From contig CANQVF010000006.1 of assembly GCA_947627185.1 (NCBI GenBank), positions 1 to 64,000 on the forward strand: 64,000 nucleotides of DNA. Reading direction: 5' to 3'. Both the position numbers and the translations under genes were made by a program. A model generated the notes under the pieces. It was not told the DNA's origin. It ran no database searches and saw only the letters and a list, made by a program, of their open reading frames with translations. Position 1 is the first letter of the stretch. Each line of letters opens with the position of its first letter. This DNA comes from an uncultured Clostridia bacterium (GTDB lineage: Bacteria; Bacillota; Clostridia; TANB77; CAG-508). This document shows positions 26,253-33,501 of this stretch, piece by piece.

Positions 26253-28814
26253 ATGTATATATTCAATAGGGTTACAGTAGTGCCACAATTACCACAAAGA
26301 ATTAGCAAATTATCAGAAATTGCAAATAATTTATGGTGGTCTTGGAATACAGAATTTTTAAGATTATTACAAAAAATTGATAAAGACTTATGGGAAATGT
26401 GCGAAAAGAATCCAGTTAAATTTTTGAAGATGATTAGTCAAGAAAAAATAGAAAAAATAGTTCATGATGAGTCATTTTTACGTGAATATGATAAAGTTGT
26501 TGAAAATTTTCAAAATTATATGAAAAGCAAAGACACATGGTTTAATAAAAATTACACAAATAATAAAAATGATTTAATTGCTTATTTTTCAGCTGAATAT
26601 GGTTTAGATGAGATAGTTCCAATTTATTCTGGAGGACTAGGTATTTTGTCTGGTGATCATCTAAAATCAGCAAGTGATTTAGGATTACCATTTGTTGCAA
26701 TAGGATTATTATATAAAAATGGTTATTTTCATCAAAGAATAAATTCACGTGGTGAACAATGTTCAGAATATTATAATATAGATTTATATAATCTACCTAT
26801 TTTACCGGTTAAAGATAATATGGATGATGATATAATAATAGATATTCCATTAGATGGAAAAACTTTATATCTAAAATTATGGCAAATTAATGTTGGAAGA
26901 ATAAAATTATACTTATTAGATTCAGATATTGAACAAAATGATGAAGATTTTAGAAATATAACTCTTCGCTTATATGGTGGAGATAAAGAAATGAGAATAC
27001 GTCAAGAAATTGTTTTAGGTATGGCAGGAGTTAAAGCTCTAAAAACATTAGAATATTCTCCAACAGTATATCATATGAATGAAGGACATTCTTCTTTCTT
27101 AATATTAGAACTTATTAAAAATATTATGGAAGAAAAACAAGTATCTTTTGAAATAGCAAGAGAAATAGCTACAGTTCAAACTGTATTTACTACTCATACA
27201 CCAGTTCCAGCTGGAAATGATATTTTTGATATAAGTTTAGTAGAAAGATATTTTAATGGCTTTTGGGATAAATTAGGAATAACAAAGGAAGAATTTTTAA
27301 AATTAGGTATGCCTGGAGAAGATTTAGAACCAGGATTTAATATGGGAATTCTTGCTTTAAAAGTAGCAGGCAAGAAAAATGGTGTAAGTAAATTACATGG
27401 CGAAGTATCTAGAGAATTATTTAGCGATGTTTGGCCAAATATTGCAGAAGATGAATCACCAATTACTTATATTACAAATGGTATTCATACATGTACATGG
27501 CTTGCTCCAAACATTAAAGAATTATATAACGAATATTTACCACCATATTGGCAAGATAATATTCAATTTAATTCTACTTGGGAAAAAATAGATAATATAC
27601 CTAATGAAAAATTATGGGCAGCACATATTGAAAGAAAAGAAAAATTAATTAAGTTAATTAAAGAAAATGTTACAGAAAGATATGTAAAAAGTGGTATAGG
27701 ATATGATCAAATAGCAGAAATTGTAAATCAACTAAATCCTAAGGCTCTTACAATTGGTTTTGCTAGAAGATTTGCTACTTACAAAAGAGCAACATTAATT
27801 TTTAAAGATATTGCTAGATTAACTCAAATATTAAATGATGAAAAAAGACCAGTTCAATTAGTATTCGCAGGAAAAGCACATCCAGCTGATAAAGAAGGAC
27901 AAGATTTAATAAAATATATACATGAAATTTCTTTAATGCCACAATTTAAAGGAAAGATCTTTATTTTAGAAAACTATAACATAGGTATTTCTAGATATTT
28001 AGTAAGTGGAGTAGATGTTTGGCTTAATAATCCTAGAAGACCTATGGAAGCATCAGGTACTTCAGGAGAAAAAGCTTCTGTAAATGGAGTTGTAAATTTT
28101 AGTGTTTTAGATGGTTGGTGGTGTGAAGGTTATACAGGCACAAACGGATGGACTATTGGAACAAATGCTAGATATGATTCTTATGAAGAACAAGATAAAG
28201 CAGATAGTAATAGTTTATATCATACTTTAGAAAATAGAATTATACCAACTTATTATAATCAAGATAAAGATGGTATTCCAAAAGATTGGATTTCATATAT
28301 GAAAAATTCTATAAAAACTACTGGTGGAAAATACAGTACAGCTAGAATGGTTTCAGAATATGTAGATGAATTGTATATACCTTTATGCAATTTAAGAAAA
28401 GCATATTTTGAAGACCTATCAAATGTAATTGAATTTGCAAAATGGAAGAAAAATGTAAAACAAAATTGGGATAAAATAGAACTTGTTCAAGACAGAAATG
28501 TTGATAATGCTAAATTAGTAGCAGGAACACAAATAACTGTAAATTGTAAAGTTTATTTACCTAATATAGATGAGTCTAATGCAGATGTTCAAGTATATTT
28601 TGGACAATTTTTAGAAAATGGAACTGTTAGAAATGTTTATACTGAAACAATGAACAAAATTGAAGAAAATAAAGAAGAAAATACTTGCACATATGAAGCA
28701 GTATTAGAATTAAAAACAGGTGGAAATTATGGTTATACTTTTAGAGTTATGCCAAAACACCCAATGTTAGTAGATTCAGAAAATTTAAATCTAGTTAAAT
28801 GGATAACAAAATAA
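26253..28814 (+). CDS. glgP: Alpha-glucan phosphorylase
   Basis: An 853-residue GT35 phosphorylase releasing glucose-1-phosphate from glycogen-type glucans. It is of the variant that begins with a short NLWWSWN-containing domain (DUF3417 type). The pyridoxal-phosphate lysine lies in EASGTSGEKASVNGV, and FARRFATYKRA, HMNEGHSSFL and WLNNPRRPMEASG are all typical. AAGGAGG is well spaced. It has its own promoter and terminator and no other glycogen gene is adjacent. Confidence 0.95.
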   Translation: MYIFNRVTVVPQLPQRISKLSEIANNLWWSWNTEFLRLLQKIDKDLWEMCEKNPVKFLKMISQEKIEKIVHDESFLREYDKVVENFQNYMKSKDTWFNKNYTNNKNDLIAYFSAEYGLDEIVPIYSGGLGILSGDHLKSASDLGLPFVAIGLLYKNGYFHQRINSRGEQCSEYYNIDLYNLPILPVKDNMDDDIIIDIPLDGKTLYLKLWQINVGRIKLYLLDSDIEQNDEDFRNITLRLYGGDKEMRIRQEIVLGMAGVKALKTLEYSPTVYHMNEGHSSFLILELIKNIMEEKQVSFEIAREIATVQTVFTTHTPVPAGNDIFDISLVERYFNGFWDKLGITKEEFLKLGMPGEDLEPGFNMGILALKVAGKKNGVSKLHGEVSRELFSDVWPNIAEDESPITYITNGIHTCTWLAPNIKELYNEYLPPYWQDNIQFNSTWEKIDNIPNEKLWAAHIERKEKLIKLIKENVTERYVKSGIGYDQIAEIVNQLNPKALTIGFARRFATYKRATLIFKDIARLTQILNDEKRPVQLVFAGKAHPADKEGQDLIKYIHEISLMPQFKGKIFILENYNIGISRYLVSGVDVWLNNPRRPMEASGTSGEKASVNGVVNFSVLDGWWCEGYTGTNGWTIGTNARYDSYEEQDKADSNSLYHTLENRIIPTYYNQDKDGIPKDWISYMKNSIKTTGGKYSTARMVSEYVDELYIPLCNLRKAYFEDLSNVIEFAKWKKNVKQNWDKIELVQDRNVDNAKLVAGTQITVNCKVYLPNIDESNADVQVYFGQFLENGTVRNVYTETMNKIEENKEENTCTYEAVLELKTGGNYGYTFRVMPKHPMLVDSENLNLVKWITK

Positions 28815-28820
28815 AGTTAA

Positions 28821-28858
28821 AAATAGAGTATATTTTCTAATATACTCTATTTTTTTTA
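28821..28858 (+). terminator. Terminator of glgP
   Basis: AAATAGAGTATA and TATACTCTATTT form a 12-bp stem around an 8-base loop, then a run of T. Confidence 0.85.
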
Positions 28859-28887
28859 TAAAATTTAAAAAAAATATAAAAAAATAC

Positions 28888-28916
28888 TTTACAAATAAAA
28901 AATATCGTGCTATAAT
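28888..28916 (+). promoter_or_regulatory. Strong extended -10 promoter of the small exported-protein locus
   Basis: TTTACA at 28888-28893, 17-bp spacer ending TGC, TATAAT at 28911-28916. Transcription would start near 28923, at the very base of the structured leader. Confidence 0.78.
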
Positions 28917-28923
28917 CTCACCC

Positions 28924-29217
28924 AAGTTAAATATTTTTAACTACATTTATATCTAAATAAATACTATTCTAGTATTTATGTTTTCCAGATTATTAAAATT
29001 AAATATATTAAAATTAAAATTTTTGTTATGCCCCAAATCAATCATTTTTAATAGATTTATTTCTATTAACTTATTTCTATGCTTTGAACTTACTTAAATT
29101 TTTAAGTAAAATCCAAATTCAGAGATAGTATTATTTAATTTAAATTCAGAAAATAATTGTTTATTTTTGCCCCTAAATAATTATAAATAAGATTTGTAGT
29201 TTAAAAATATTTAACTT
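28924..29217 (+). promoter_or_regulatory. Candidate structured 5' leader RNA (~295 nt)
   Basis: This is most of a 384-base stretch with no gene. Its ends, 28924-28944 and 29196-29217, are complementary over 21 bp apart from one extra T. Inside are hairpins: ATAAATACT/AGTATTTAT (28957-28979) inside an ATCT/AGAT clamp (28951-28990), TAATAG/CTATTA (29049-29068) and TTACTTAAA/TTTAAGTAA (29090-29109). AAATTCAGA is repeated at 29115 and 29142, and GCCCC occurs twice. The closing helix begins at the predicted transcript start and ends 13 bases before GGAGG. It does not match a riboswitch class I recognise. A non-coding palindromic insertion is the alternative. Confidence 0.5.
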
Positions 29218-29242
29218 TAATTTAAAAAAAGGAGGTTAAAAA

Positions 29243-29800
29243 ATAAAAAGAATTATTGGAATTTTATTTTGTATAACTGTAATTATTATATCTTTTTCCA
29301 CAGGTTATATATTTGAAAAATCATATAAATCAAATAAAAAATTAATAACTAATGTTGCTAAATGGTCTTTTAATTCTAATAATACAGAACAAATAATTAA
29401 TTTATCTCAAGAAAAAATATTGCCAGGGTCAAAAGGAAATTTTAAAATAGAAATAGATGCAACTGGCTCTGAAAGTGAAATAAATTATCAAATAATTGTA
29501 TTAGAAGAAAAAAATATTCCAAAAAATTTTGAATTTTATGCAGAAATTTATAATGAAAAAAATGAAATGATTGAAAAAACAGATAAATATGAAAATCTTT
29601 CTAATTTAGCTAAAGAAAAACTTTTTGGAAATATAAGCTTAGAGAAAAATAATCAAAAAAGAAATATAATTATTTATTGGAATTGGAAAGATGAGCAAAA
29701 TGATATTTTTTTGGAAATGAAAGATGGAACCATTTCCTTAAATGAAAATTCATCTTTAGAAAGTGGTTTTTGTATTGAAATTATAGGTAAACAAATTTAA
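29243..29800 (+). CDS. Exported protein with TasA/SipW-substrate-like N terminus, apparent AUA start
   Basis: GGAGG at 29231-29235 is followed after seven bases by ATA at 29243. From there the frame reads a normal signal peptide (KRIIGILFCITVIIISFS) and then NVAKWSFN, the A-x-W-x-F type segment seen after the leader of TasA/CalY-like proteins. A roughly 140-residue beta-rich domain follows, with KILPGSKGNFKIEI and a late IIIYWNWKDE. No ATG, GTG or TTG lies between the ribosome site and the signal peptide; the first TTG (29420) would discard the leader and about a third of the protein. It is annotated as 185 residues from AUA. Either AUA is used, or ATG has mutated and the gene is weak or silent. 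Confidence 0.65.
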   Translation: MKRIIGILFCITVIIISFSTGYIFEKSYKSNKKLITNVAKWSFNSNNTEQIINLSQEKILPGSKGNFKIEIDATGSESEINYQIIVLEEKNIPKNFEFYAEIYNEKNEMIEKTDKYENLSNLAKEKLFGNISLEKNNQKRNIIIYWNWKDEQNDIFLEMKDGTISLNENSSLESGFCIEIIGKQI

Positions 29801-29879
29801 TTCTAATAATAATACAAATGATAATTAATTACCTTTTTATAAAAATAAATTTTAAATTATAAATTCATAATTAAAATCT

Positions 29880-29997
29880 TATAAACTTTATGTATTAAAG
29901 GTGGCATGTAGCCACATGCCACTTAAAATTTTCTATTAAGAGTATAAAGATGTATTTTTAATAGAGAATTTTAAGAAATTATATAAAGTATTTATAT
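29880..29997 (+). promoter_or_regulatory. Structured intergenic region before the gene at 30007
   Basis: GTGGCATGT/ACATGCCAC (29901-29922) is a 9-bp hairpin of high G+C for this DNA. It is followed by an 18-bp inverted repeat with one wobble (29922-29939 with 29958-29975). Both lie inside an imperfect outer repeat (about 29880-29898 and 29979-29997). This could be a folded leader or processing element. No T run follows, so it is not a plain terminator. Confidence 0.45.
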
Positions 29998-30006
29998 GGA
30001 GAGAAA

Positions 30007-30492
30007 ATGAAAAACATAAAGAAAAAAGTTTTAATTTTATTGGTTATATTTACTTTAACAATACTACCAATAAATTCTATAGCAAAATATTATGAGGAAA
30101 TTAAAAATATTAAATTATATTTTTATTTAGCTAAACCTATTTTAAAAATTGAAAAATCCCAAAATACAATTATAAAAGAAATATCAAGAAAGAGTGAAAT
30201 AGAAAATTTTTATTTTACAATAAAAAATTATGAATTAATAAATAATGAGAAAGTAATTTCTGAAGTTCCATTTTTTATTGATTTAGAACTTAATAATTCA
30301 AATAAAAATTTTCCAATAGAATATAAAATTTATGATTGTGATACTGGAAATGAAATAAAAAATAAAATTTTTGTTGATAAGAATATTGAATTCGAAAAAA
30401 GATTAAAAATTATTGCTGTTTGGAATAAAAATCCCCCAAATAGTGAGTATAATGAAACTAATATAATTTTTAATGTAGAGCAAGCAATATAA
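30007..30492 (+). CDS. Small exported protein, unknown (TasA-like locus)
   Basis: A 161-residue protein with a signal peptide (about 1-24, ending NSIA-K). A domain follows that reads as alternating beta strands, including AKPILKIEKS and a conserved-looking NFYFTIKNYE. It ends in IIFNVEQAI without a membrane helix. Composition (Lys, Asn, Ile, Glu) and organisation resemble the neighbour at 29243. GGAGAG precedes the ATG. The family is not recognised with certainty. Confidence 0.6.
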   Translation: MKNIKKKVLILLVIFTLTILPINSIAKYYEEIKNIKLYFYLAKPILKIEKSQNTIIKEISRKSEIENFYFTIKNYELINNEKVISEVPFFIDLELNNSNKNFPIEYKIYDCDTGNEIKNKIFVDKNIEFEKRLKIIAVWNKNPPNSEYNETNIIFNVEQAI

Positions 30493-30538
30493 AATTTTAT
30501 AAGAATAAATTGAATTAAAATTTAGAAAAGAGAAAAAT

Positions 30539-30754
30539 ATGAAAAGTATATATTATCAATTATCTTTTAGAATATTAATTGTAATTATTTTTTTAATAAT
30601 GATTATTATAACTACCTTTAATATAGGAAAAAAATTTTATTATATTAAAAATACATTACAAAATAGCGAAAAAATTTATTACAAAACAGAAATTGCAAAA
30701 TGGAATTTTAATGTAAAAATTTCAGTAGAAGAAGAGGTATTTAATTATGAGTAA
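30539..30754 (+). CDS. Very short exported or membrane-anchored protein, TasA-like leader
   Basis: A 71-residue protein. A long hydrophobic helix (about 10-30) is followed by a linker and then TEIAKWNFNVKISVEEE, which repeats the AKWxF signature of the protein at 29243 before stopping. It may be a truncated member of the same family or a genuine small protein. It overlaps the next gene by eight bases. Confidence 0.5.
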   Translation: MKSIYYQLSFRILIVIIFLIMIIITTFNIGKKFYYIKNTLQNSEKIYYKTEIAKWNFNVKISVEEEVFNYE

Positions 30755-30956
30755 AAGAATTTATATAATAATATTTATTGTTATATATTTATTTATAATA
30801 TTGCAAACAGAGGTTTATGGTATTTATAAAATGTCATACAAAATATTAGCATATAAGATAAAAATTAAACAAGAAGAAATACAAGAAGTACAATTAGAAG
30901 AAATACAAGAAAATGAAGAAAATACTGATGGTTTTATAGTAGAAATTCATAAATAG
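30747..30956 (+). CDS. Small protein with signal peptide and Glu/Gln-rich tail
   Basis: A 69-residue protein with a hydrophobic helix (about 5-22), a short basic stretch and a C-terminal tail with an internal repeat (EEIQEVQLEEIQEN). It is translationally coupled to the gene before it. Function unknown. Its position as the last gene of a run of small exported proteins suggests a shared role. Confidence 0.5.
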   Translation: MSKRIYIIIFIVIYLFIILQTEVYGIYKMSYKILAYKIKIKQEEIQEVQLEEIQENEENTDGFIVEIHK

Positions 30957-30987
30957 CAAATATTACACATATTTAAATTATTTTGGC

Positions 30988-31016
30988 TTGTGAAAAAAAT
31001 TTATAAATGGTATAAT
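30988..31016 (+). promoter_or_regulatory. Promoter of the P-loop/Asp23 gene
   Basis: TTGTGA at 30988-30993, 17-bp spacer ending TGG, TATAAT at 31011-31016. Confidence 0.7.
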
Positions 31017-31047
31017 ATATAATATTTTAAAATAATTATCATTTAAG

Positions 31048-31099
31048 AAAGGAGTGTATGATTATTTAATTTTTTTAAATATCATACAGAAAATAAATG
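31048..31099 (+). promoter_or_regulatory. Shine-Dalgarno separated from its start codon by a hairpin
   Basis: AAAGGAG at 31048-31054 is 42 bases before the ATG at 31097. Between them a 13-bp stem with one bulge (31056-31069 with 31075-31087, T loop) would fold out, leaving ten unpaired bases between the ribosome site and ATG, a workable distance. A three-codon frame (ATG ATT ATT TAA) starts inside the stem at 31058. T4 phage genes are known to use such hairpin-bridged starts. Confidence 0.5.
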
Positions 31100-31957
31100 T
31101 TATTTTCACAGCACAAAATGAAAACATATGCATTTGTTGGACCTTCTGGTACTGGTAAAAGTTATAGAGCGCAGATGGTAGCAAATGAAAGAGGAATAAA
31201 TTATATTATTGATGATGGATTATTAATATCTGGTAATGAAATATTAGCTGGAATTTCTGCTAAGAAAGCACCTACAAAGATAGAAACTGTTAGAAATGCA
31301 TTATTCCAAAGTGAAGAACGAAAAAAAGAAATTCAAGATGTAATAAAAAAAAGAAAACCAGATAGCATTTTAATATTAGGAACTTCTGATGAAATGGTAA
31401 AAAAAATTGTGGAAAATTTAGGATTTGAACCAATTACAGAGACAATATATATAACAGATGTTGCAACAGAAGAAGAAATGGCAATGGCAAGGGATATAAG
31501 GGTACATCAAGGAAAACATGTTATACCTGTTCCTACTTTTGCATTAAAAAAAGATTTTTCTGGATATTTATTAGATCCACTTCAAATTTTTAAATCAAAA
31601 GGAAAAGGAAAGGCACCATATATTTCTGAAAAATCTATTATAAGACCAACTTTTAGTTATATGGGAAATTTTAAAATTTCAGATACAGTTTTTAAACAAA
31701 TTATTGATTGTGTAGTAGAAAAAAGTGAAAGTGTTCATAAAATTCATAGGGCTATTATAAAAAAACACGAAGAATTAAATGATGGTATATATATTTATAT
31801 AGAAGTAATTATTAATTATGGTTACAATGTTAATGAAACAATGCAAATTTTAAAACAAAAAATTATTAAGGAAATAGAAAAAATGACTTCTATGAATGTA
31901 CTTGGTATGGAAATTGTAGTTAAAGGTGTAAATTTAAATGAAAATATAAATAAATAA
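31097..31957 (+). CDS. P-loop NTPase fused to an Asp23/Gls24 domain
   Basis: A 286-residue protein. Residues about 8-170 are a P-loop domain with Walker A VGPSGTGKSYRA and a hydrophobic Asp-ending strand (ILILGTSD). From about 190 the Asp23/Gls24 (YloU-like) fold begins with YMGNFKISDTVFKQII and ends VLGMEIVVKGV. Asp23-type proteins are small alkaline-shock or envelope-associated proteins, so this architecture suggests an NTP-driven envelope or stress function. It lies just before cmk on the same strand. A second in-frame ATG (31118) also lacks a near ribosome site. Confidence 0.75.
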   Translation: MLFSQHKMKTYAFVGPSGTGKSYRAQMVANERGINYIIDDGLLISGNEILAGISAKKAPTKIETVRNALFQSEERKKEIQDVIKKRKPDSILILGTSDEMVKKIVENLGFEPITETIYITDVATEEEMAMARDIRVHQGKHVIPVPTFALKKDFSGYLLDPLQIFKSKGKGKAPYISEKSIIRPTFSYMGNFKISDTVFKQIIDCVVEKSESVHKIHRAIIKKHEELNDGIYIYIEVIINYGYNVNETMQILKQKIIKEIEKMTSMNVLGMEIVVKGVNLNENINK

Positions 31958-31992
31958 ATAAAGCACTAAAAAATATTAAAAGGAGTATATTT

Positions 31993-32676
31993 ATGGCTTT
32001 TGTTGTTGCAATAGATGGACCAGCTGGTAGTGGAAAAGGAACTATTACTAAAATAGTTGGAGAAAAAATGAATTTAGTAAATATAGATACAGGCGCAATG
32101 TATAGATGTGTTACTTTAGAATGTTTGAATAAAAATGTTAAAGAAAGTGATATAGATAAAATTTTAGAAATTTTAGAAAATATAAATATTGAATTAAAAA
32201 AAGAAAAAGGTGAAAATTTAGTATTTTTAAATGGAAAAGATGTTACTGAAGAAATTAGAACAACAAAAGTAAACGAAAATGTTGCAAAATTTGCTGCTGT
32301 TAAAGTAATAAGAGATAAAATAACTCCAATGCAAAGAAAAATGGGAGAGATACAAGATGTAATTATGGAAGGAAGAGACATTGGAACAGTAGTTTTTCCA
32401 GATGCTGATGTAAAAATATTTTTGGATTGTTCTTTGGAGGAAAGAGCAAATAGACGTTATAAACAAAATATACAAAAAGGAATAAATTCAAGTTATGAAG
32501 AAGTTTTAGAAAGTATAAAACAAAGACATAAATTAGAAACAGAAAGAGATGTTGCTCCTTTCGTAAAAGCGGAAGATGCTATATATGTAGATAGTACAAA
32601 TTTAACTATTGAAGAAGTTACTGAAAAAATTATAGAAATTATTTCTAAAAAGAAATTAGAAAAAAATAATGAATAA
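31993..32676 (+). CDS. cmk: Cytidylate kinase
   Basis: A 227-residue (d)CMP kinase. It has Walker A IDGPAGSGKGT (about 6-16), the substrate segment IDTGAMYRCVT, VVFPDADVKIFLDCS and the REDIGTVV-type element MEGRDIGTVV. A GGAG site precedes the ATG. It precedes plsC, an arrangement common in Clostridia. Confidence 0.96.
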   Translation: MAFVVAIDGPAGSGKGTITKIVGEKMNLVNIDTGAMYRCVTLECLNKNVKESDIDKILEILENINIELKKEKGENLVFLNGKDVTEEIRTTKVNENVAKFAAVKVIRDKITPMQRKMGEIQDVIMEGRDIGTVVFPDADVKIFLDCSLEERANRRYKQNIQKGINSSYEEVLESIKQRHKLETERDVAPFVKAEDAIYVDSTNLTIEEVTEKIIEIISKKKLEKNNE

Positions 32677-32699
32677 AACTTAAAAGTTAAGAGGTATAT

Positions 32700-33326
32700 A
32701 TGAAAGAGTTTTTTAAAGGAATTGGTAGAGTAATTATTAGAACTGCTATATTTGCATATTGCAAAATTGTATATAGAATAAAAATTATTGGAAAAGAAAA
32801 TATACCAAAAGAAGGGGCACTTTTATTTTGTGGAAATCATAGAAATTACTTAGACCCGCCTTTAATAGTAGTTACTGCTGGAAGACATATGAGATTTCTT
32901 GCAAAAGAAGAATTAAGAAAAAATCCATTATTTGCTTTTTTAGGAGTTGTTTTTGATGGAATATATGTTAAAAGAGATGAGAAAGATATTACAGCTTTAA
33001 AAGAATCATTAAAAACATTAAAATCAGGTGGATGTATAGGATTGTTTCCGGAAGGTACTAGAAATGGTTTAGAAAAAAATGATGGAAAAATAAAAAATGG
33101 TGCTGCATATATGGCTTTAAAATCTAATGCAAAAGTTGTACCAATAGGAATAGTAGGAGAAGCAAAACCATTTACAAAAAATGCAATTATATATGGAAAA
33201 CCAATAGATTTATCAGAATATGCATCAAATAAAAAAATAGAAAAAGAAACTGAGGAAAAGGTAAGTGAAATTATAAAAGAAGAAATAATAAAATTATCAA
33301 GTACAGAGATTAAGAAATTAACATAA
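32700..33326 (+). CDS. plsC: 1-acyl-sn-glycerol-3-phosphate acyltransferase
   Basis: A 208-residue membrane-associated acyltransferase that makes phosphatidic acid. The HX4D catalytic motif is NHRNYLDPP, the second motif is GIYVKRD and the third is FPEGTRN. Normal family length, with an N-terminal hydrophobic segment. It starts 23 bases after cmk with an AAGAGG site. Confidence 0.92.
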   Translation: MKEFFKGIGRVIIRTAIFAYCKIVYRIKIIGKENIPKEGALLFCGNHRNYLDPPLIVVTAGRHMRFLAKEELRKNPLFAFLGVVFDGIYVKRDEKDITALKESLKTLKSGGCIGLFPEGTRNGLEKNDGKIKNGAAYMALKSNAKVVPIGIVGEAKPFTKNAIIYGKPIDLSEYASNKKIEKETEEKVSEIIKEEIIKLSSTEIKKLT

Positions 33327-33332
33327 TTTCCG

Positions 33333-33361
33333 TTGACAAATAAAAATAGCTAGTATATAAT
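33333..33361 (+). promoter_or_regulatory. Consensus promoter of typA
   Basis: TTGACA at 33333-33338, exactly 17 bp, TATAAT at 33356-33361. This is the best match to the sigma-A consensus in the window. Confidence 0.85.
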
Positions 33362-33365
33362 AGTA

Positions 33366-33402
33366 TAGTTAAATTTGAAGAAAATCAAGTTTAACTATTT
33401 TT
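33366..33402 (+). promoter_or_regulatory. Terminator-like hairpin in the typA leader
   Basis: TAGTTAAATTTGA (33366-33378) pairs with TCAAGTTTAACTA (33385-33397) with one wobble, then TTTTTA. It sits right after the promoter and 105 bases before the typA start, so it would be at the extreme 5' end of the mRNA: an attenuator or a stabilising 5' hairpin. Confidence 0.45.
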
Positions 33403-33501
33403 ATTGTGTTAATAGATTTTGTAATAAAATAAAAATTTTAAAACTAAATTTTAAAACAAATTAATTATAATAATGTATAAAGAATAAAAGGGGTAGTAAA
33501 A

